Origin: Parvularcula sp038745625
GTDB lineage: Bacteria > Pseudomonadota > Alphaproteobacteria > Caulobacterales > Parvularculaceae
Direction of reading: 5' to 3'
Assembly (NCBI GenBank): GCA_038745625.1
Contig: JBCDLG010000106.1
Location: 1 to 9,792, forward strand
DNA: 9,792 nucleotides
Shown here: one piece after another, positions 6,295-9,792 of the stretch
How the letters are laid out: the number at the start of each line of letters is the position of its first letter
Numbering within the stretch: position 1 is the first letter of the stretch
The notes under the pieces: model-generated
Databases searched by the model: none
The model's input: only the letters and a program-made list of their open reading frames with translations
What the model was told of the DNA's origin: nothing
Position numbers and translations under genes: made by a program

Positions 6295-6342
6295 TTTCAC
6301 AAAGACATCAATCTGATGTCTTTGTGGCGTCATACTGACAGC
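6293..6342. promoter_or_regulatory. 11-bp-phased hexamer array E upstream of rep
   Basis: Hexamers at exact 11-bp steps are GATTTC (6293), GACATC (6304), GATGTC (6315), GGCGTC (6326), GACAGC (6337). The central pair sits in a perfect inverted repeat with 13-base arms, CACAAAGACATCA (6298-6310) and TGATGTCTTTGTG (6314-6326), around ATC. The array occupies the entire gap between the parG-like stop and the rep start. It could be an operator for rep, and in RNA the repeat could fold into a strong hairpin just before the rep start. Confidence 0.78.
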
Positions 6343-6347
6343 GTCCT

Positions 6348-7475
6348 ATGTCCAAACGCCGATACATCGACAGCCAATTCGACCTCTTCGTCCTCAGCCT
6401 GACCGAGTTCAAGCTGCGCGATAGCCGTGAGACCATGGAGCGGCCCTTCTTCTCGCTCGCCAAGCGGAAGCGCCTGAAGCCCATCGAATATGAGAGCGAC
6501 GATGTGTGGGTGAAGGTGGAGCCCCACCAAAACTACGGCATGGCAACCATCTGGGACGCCGATATCCTGATCTGGGCTGCCTCCGCCCTGATCGACATGA
6601 AGAACCGTGGGGTCAATGATATCCCCCAGGAGCTCCATTTTCAGCCCTACGACCTGCTGAAGTCCATTAAACGGTCCACCGGTGGCGAACACTACCAAAG
6701 GCTCCGTGACGCGCTCTCACGGCTGCGCAGCACCAATATTCGCACCAACATTCGGGCACCAAAGGGGAAGCGCTTCGCCGAGTTCTCTTGGATTTCCGAA
6801 TGGACTGACCTCGTCGATGAGACAACCGGGGAGAGCCGCGGCATGTCGATTGTGCTCTCACAATGGTTTGTCCAAGGCGTGTTACAGAATGGCGGCGTGC
6901 TTGCCATCGACCCGGAATACTTCGCGATCACCGGCGGGCGAGAGCGCTGGCTATACCGGGTTGCCCGCAAGCATGCCGGTGGGGCAGGGGAGGCGGGGTT
7001 CGCGATCACCCTGAAAACTCTCTACGAGAAGTCGGGCGCGGAAGGTCCCTTCCGCCGCTTCAAGTTTGAGCTACAGAAACTGGTGAAGCGCAACGATCTG
7101 CCTTCCGTGCATCTCGCTTGGGAGGAACCCGACGGCCGTGAACCGCGTATCCGCATGACCATGCGCAGCGCTCTCGCCGTCGGGGATGTCATCGAGGAGC
7201 CTAAACCCACAAAGAAACGGGCACCACGCCCGCCCAAGCCCAAAGAACCACCGCCAGGCGAGCCTATGGCGCTCTTCATCCGCCGTGACCTAGACGACAC
7301 TACCATCGCCCGCGTTCGTAAGGACTTCCCAGGCTGGGACATCTACGCACTCAAAGCCGAGTTCGACAGCTGGATCGATGGCGATCCCAAGCGGATACCA
7401 AAAGACTATCGCAAGGCCTTCTACGGCTTCGTGCGGCAATACAACGAACGCGAAAAGCATATTCTTCGCGGCTGA
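6348..7475 (+). CDS. repA: Replication initiator protein A (RPA family)
   Basis: This 375-aa protein matches the RPA family of plasmid initiators, which bind iterons and open the origin. Family features are the early FDLFVLSLTEFKLRDSRETM followed by ERPFFSLAKRKRLKPIEYE (about residues 11-49), the GMATIWDADILIWAAS segment (about 65-80), the STGGEHYQRLRDALSRLRST stretch (about 108-127) and the ERWLYRVARKHAG stretch (about 199-211), where related initiators have a RIYEIARKHCG-type motif. A basic, proline-rich linker (about 283-305, KKRAPRPPKPKEPPPGEP) leads to a C-terminal domain of about 70 residues. The ATG at 6348 is the only one that keeps the conserved N-terminal block, but it has no obvious Shine-Dalgarno site. 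An in-frame stop at 6336 rules out an earlier start. Arrays E and F flank the gene, and the iteron origin lies downstream of it. Confidence 0.88.
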   Translation: MSKRRYIDSQFDLFVLSLTEFKLRDSRETMERPFFSLAKRKRLKPIEYESDDVWVKVEPHQNYGMATIWDADILIWAASALIDMKNRGVNDIPQELHFQPYDLLKSIKRSTGGEHYQRLRDALSRLRSTNIRTNIRAPKGKRFAEFSWISEWTDLVDETTGESRGMSIVLSQWFVQGVLQNGGVLAIDPEYFAITGGRERWLYRVARKHAGGAGEAGFAITLKTLYEKSGAEGPFRRFKFELQKLVKRNDLPSVHLAWEEPDGREPRIRMTMRSALAVGDVIEEPKPTKKRAPRPPKPKEPPPGEPMALFIRRDLDDTTIARVRKDFPGWDIYALKAEFDSWIDGDPKRIPKDYRKAFYGFVRQYNEREKHILRG

Positions 7476-7512
7476 TGCTATAGTGATGTCACCGTGACAT
7501 CGGGAAGATGCC
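7474..7512. promoter_or_regulatory. 11-bp-phased hexamer array F after rep
   Basis: Four 11-bp steps are seen: GATGCT (7474, overlapping the rep stop codon), GATGTC (7485), GACATC (7496), GATGCC (7507). The core GATGTCACCGTGACATC (7485-7501) is a perfect 17-bp palindrome with a single central C, and it is nearly identical to the core of array B. Another weak unit, GGCAGT, lies in phase at 7518. The array separates rep from oriV. Confidence 0.75.
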
Positions 7513-7568
7513 GGGGCGGCAGTACAACTCTGTCCGAAAATACATAAAATCAGTATCTTAGCTGAAGT

Positions 7569-7584
7569 GTTCCCAATAGGCCGT
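7569..7584 (-). repeat. Inverted iteron
   Basis: GTTCCCAATAGGCCGT reads ACGGCCTATTGGGAAC on the minus strand, matching the direct iterons over the full 16 bases except at the two variable positions. It lies about 120 bp from the direct cluster and faces it. It could load Rep in the opposite sense or aid handcuffing. Confidence 0.82.
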
Positions 7585-7683
7585 CAAGACATTGACATGA
7601 TAGCGAATCACTACCCAGATATGCCTTCAGGCGGCTAATCAGGACTCTAACGCCTTGATTTTACGAATCGGGAGAGTGATCAC

Positions 7684-7692
7684 TGTGGATAA
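7684..7692 (-). promoter_or_regulatory. DnaA box
   Basis: TGTGGATAA is the exact reverse complement of the consensus DnaA box TTATCCACA. It lies 10 bases before the first direct iteron, the usual setting in iteron origins that need host DnaA. Confidence 0.8.
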
Positions 7693-7702
7693 CTTTAGAT
7701 CA

Positions 7703-7790
7703 ACGGCCTATCGGGAACAAACCAACGGCCTATTAGGAACGGGACGCACGGCCTATCAGGAACAGATCCACGGCCTATAAGGAACGGCCT
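7703..7790 (+). repeat. Four direct iterons plus a partial fifth
   Basis: The 16-bp unit ACGGCCTATNRGGAAC occurs at 7703-7718, 7725-7740, 7748-7763 and 7770-7785, at spacings of 22, 23 and 22 bp. Each spacing is about two helical turns, so bound Rep molecules would line up on one face of the DNA. The variable positions 10 and 11 read CG, TA, CA and AA. A truncated copy, ACGGCCT (7784-7790), overlaps the end of the fourth. These are the likely Rep binding sites for initiation and copy-number control. Confidence 0.92.
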
Positions 7791-7795
7791 GCTCC

Positions 7796-7880
7796 AGCAA
7801 GTTGTTGCAAAAGAAGAAATTTTTCCGATCTGCAAGTGCCTTAACTCTATAACTGACTCTCTTATAACTCTCTAACCGTG
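7796..7880. other. AT-rich tract, likely DNA unwinding element
   Basis: The base composition turns AT-rich immediately after the iterons. Short TAAC-based repeats recur: TAACTCT (7842-7848), TAACTGA (7850-7856), TAACTCT (7865-7871) and TAACCGT (7873-7879). A run AAGAAATTTTT precedes them. The position beside the iterons is where initiators melt DNA. Confidence 0.6.
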
Positions 7881-7886
7881 TCCATC

Positions 7887-7920
7887 GCCAAAAAAACCCT
7901 GGCTAGCCGAGCAGTGGGTT
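7887..7920 (-). terminator. Likely terminator of traG
   Basis: On the minus strand AACCC (7920-7916) can pair with GGGTT (7899-7895), enclosing the palindrome GGCTAGCC that includes the stop codon, and a run of T residues follows (7894 downwards). The stem is short. It would stop traG transcription before it enters oriV. Confidence 0.5.
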
Positions 7921-9756
7921 ATCATCGAAGCGGCCTTCAAACTCATGATCAGCGTAATAAGTGAGCTTGTCAGCGACGAGCCCTGGTTGACCTTGCATGA
8001 GAATGATCTGCTGATGAGCAGGCAAGCGACGCACCTCATCAGGTGTCATCAAGGATCGACCTTTCTCTGAGATCGAAACACTGGTTCGGCGCGATCCTTG
8101 CTCGGTCTGAGAGGTCACCAAGATCGTTTGCTCACCAAGAATACGGCTGACGTATTGAGTGGTGAACTGATCATTCAAACCAAAGAACTGAACGGTGCCA
8201 GCGTTACCAAGAAACGTCTCCCATCGGTCACGATAGAGCGCTTTGAGCTGGTTCAAGTCCTGCAGAACTACCCAGAGCTTCACACCAAAGCCCCTGATCT
8301 GACCGACAGCGTTCTCAATCGAGCGCATGTAGCCAAGTGTCGCGAACTCATCCATCAAGAAAACAACCGGTCGCTTCGGCCGCGTGCGCTCTCGCTCCAT
8401 CCCTTCCAAAGCCATCCCGATCATCAGCCGCAGCCAACGGCTATGCGTTCCCAATCGAGCGGCTGGTAGGCAAAGATAGATCGTCGTTGGGTTGCGCTTC
8501 AAATCCGCGAGTTCAAAATCCGTCCGCGCAAGAACCCGTTCCATACGAGGACTTTCCAAGAAGTCAGTCGATACACGCGCTGTCGCGCGAATCGAGCCGA
8601 ATTGCTTTTCTGGCATCGCAGACAGTGAGCGAGCAATGCGAGAGACAGCCCCGTTTGCGCCGACATTCGTGGTCATATCTTCCAAGAGAACCGCGAATTG
8701 ATCGGCATCAAGCGTCAATAACCGGCGAAGGGTCATCAAGTTCCGCTCGGCATCATCGATGCCATAGTCCGTCGCAATGTGCAGGATCACTCCCTGGAGA
8801 AGGTTCCGCGCCTCCAAGCCCCAATAGGGATCAGAGCCCCCATCATCGAACACAAGGGCATCAGTAACGAGCGCTGCATCCTCGACGATATCCGGGTTGT
8901 CAGGTGTCAGCATAGAAAGTGGGTTAAACGAGGCCGATGGCGTCCCCGACAAGCCCCATGGGTCCAGAACATGGACGGTCTGACCCATGGCAGCCCGACG
9001 ACGCGCAGTGATCGCCGCCAGCTCCCCTTTGGGATCTATGGCCAACACTGACCCCTCATAGGCAATCAGGTTAGGCACAATCACAGAGACGCCCTTGCCA
9101 GCACCGTTGGCCGCCACAGTGACCATATGACGAGGGTCTGGGTTTGCGAGCACTTTGCCTGAAAATTGATCAGGCAGGTCAGGTCCGGCACGGCCGATCA
9201 AGAGACCCTCAGCATGTACCAGGCCATCCAGGTCCTGCATCAGTCGTGCTGAGCCGTAGGAATCCAGTTGAACGGGCTTCTTGGACCGTCGGAACATCAA
9301 CGAGAACACGGAAAGCCACGCTAGCAAGAGAATGCCGTTGCCGCTCATGTCGTCGAGAAGGACGCCCGCCCGTCCAGCCGAGACGCCGGCAACATTCACC
9401 ATCCAAAGGAAGTGACCTAGTATGAGTAGAGGGGGCGAGAGCGCCACCATGAGAACATCAAGGCGGCCAGCGGGTGTCGAACAAGGCTCAAAGCTCGGGG
9501 CAGGGCGACGCCATGCCGTGTAGATCGCCCACAGTGCCCAGACGACCGCGAGAACGAACAAGCTGTCCTCAGATCGGAAGCCAATCAGCAAGATCCCGAT
9601 GATTGGCCCAAGCGCATAGCGGATACGTCGCGGCAGACAGGTGAACGGCAGAGCAAATGCAAAATGCAGAACCTGGGCAACAACCGACATCGACGCGCTG
9701 CGGTCGCGTTCATCCGTTCCCGTGTCACGATTAAAGGGTTTGCCGATATCGGTCAT
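7903..9756 (-). CDS. traG: VirD4/TraG type IV coupling protein
   Basis: This 617-aa inner-membrane ATPase would connect the relaxosome to the type IV secretion channel and drive DNA transfer. Hydrophobic segments at about 47-60, 65-80, 102-121 and 140-154 form the N-terminal membrane anchor. The Walker A motif is AANGAGKG (215-222), followed by VSVIVPNL. A DPKGEL motif (241-246) corresponds to the conserved IKGE-type motif of the family, and Walker B is VVFLMDEFATLG (464-475). The QDLNQLK stretch (about 499-505) is also typical. The length fits the TraG/VirD4 range (550-700 aa). The ATG at 9756 keeps an N-terminal tail before the membrane part but has only a weak ribosome site (GAGACC); a second Met at residue 23 is an alternative. 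Relaxase and mating-channel genes are expected beyond the right edge. Confidence 0.9.
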   Translation of the reverse strand: MTDIGKPFNRDTGTDERDRSASMSVVAQVLHFAFALPFTCLPRRIRYALGPIIGILLIGFRSEDSLFVLAVVWALWAIYTAWRRPAPSFEPCSTPAGRLDVLMVALSPPLLILGHFLWMVNVAGVSAGRAGVLLDDMSGNGILLLAWLSVFSLMFRRSKKPVQLDSYGSARLMQDLDGLVHAEGLLIGRAGPDLPDQFSGKVLANPDPRHMVTVAANGAGKGVSVIVPNLIAYEGSVLAIDPKGELAAITARRRAAMGQTVHVLDPWGLSGTPSASFNPLSMLTPDNPDIVEDAALVTDALVFDDGGSDPYWGLEARNLLQGVILHIATDYGIDDAERNLMTLRRLLTLDADQFAVLLEDMTTNVGANGAVSRIARSLSAMPEKQFGSIRATARVSTDFLESPRMERVLARTDFELADLKRNPTTIYLCLPAARLGTHSRWLRLMIGMALEGMERERTRPKRPVVFLMDEFATLGYMRSIENAVGQIRGFGVKLWVVLQDLNQLKALYRDRWETFLGNAGTVQFFGLNDQFTTQYVSRILGEQTILVTSQTEQGSRRTSVSISEKGRSLMTPDEVRRLPAHQQIILMQGQPGLVADKLTYYADHEFEGRFDDNPLLG

Positions 9757-9792
9757 GAAAGGTCTCTGAATTCCAACTCTTTGGGTTATATA
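9757..9792. other. Short upstream region of traG at the window edge
   Basis: Only 36 bases are available. On the minus strand they begin TATATAACCCAAAG. They could include part of a promoter or the end of an upstream gene, and nothing firmer can be said. Confidence 0.3.

Larger units (their letters stand above)
7513..7902. other. oriV region
   Basis: This non-coding stretch contains one inverted iteron, a perfect DnaA box, four direct iterons and an AT-rich tract, in that order. Together they form a typical iteron-type replication origin. A TTGACA at 7592-7597 is a possible -35 box, but no good -10 follows it. Between 7585 and 7683 I see no other clear element. Confidence 0.82.

Overview
The window reads as part of a conjugative or mobilisable plasmid from an alphaproteobacterium. 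The evidence is an RPA-family replication initiator with an iteron origin, a small ParA with a ribbon-helix-helix (RHH) partner, a DUF736 gene, ArdA next to a very large ParB-domain protein, and a VirD4/TraG coupling protein. This combination is typical of plasmids from groups such as Acetobacteraceae, sphingomonads and Rhizobiales. The genus cannot be fixed from sequence alone. No chromosomal housekeeping gene, rRNA, tRNA, IS element or CRISPR array was seen.

Layout. 1-334: untranslated leader. 335-841: ardA-type antirestriction gene. 936-2813: 625-aa ParB/RepB/Spo0J-like protein, closed by two tandem hairpin terminators. 3045-3935: unrecognised 296-aa protein. 4052-4351 (minus): small RHH protein, possibly relaxosome-related, converging on the previous gene. 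4352-4887: non-coding, with an AT-rich patch. 4888-5178: DUF736 protein with a terminator. 5345-6016, 6019-6294 and 6348-7475: parA, a parG-like RHH gene and rep, as one tightly packed module. 7476-7902: oriV with four direct iterons, one inverted iteron, a DnaA box and an AT-rich tract. 7903-9756 (minus): traG/virD4, pointing at the origin.

The most interesting signal is a family of short arrays in which a hexamer, GACATC or its reverse complement GATGTC, recurs in strict 11-bp phase. There are six arrays: 2896-2945, 3934-4049, 5246-5317, 5956-5994, 6293-6342 and 7474-7512. They bracket parA, the parG-like gene, rep and the unknown 296-aa gene. The longest lies between two convergent genes, where a promoter role is unlikely. 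One site per helical turn suits cooperative loading of RHH dimers, so I infer that the parG-like protein reads these sites. It may act both as centromere-binding protein and as a plasmid-wide regulator linking partition to replication, comparable in logic (not in sequence) to the omega protein of pSM19035. Iterons are absent from the rep promoter region, which fits rep being controlled through these arrays.

The ardA plus large-ParB pair resembles the leading region of conjugative plasmids, which enters the recipient first. TraG would link a relaxosome to a type IV secretion channel. The relaxase and the channel genes are not in this window.
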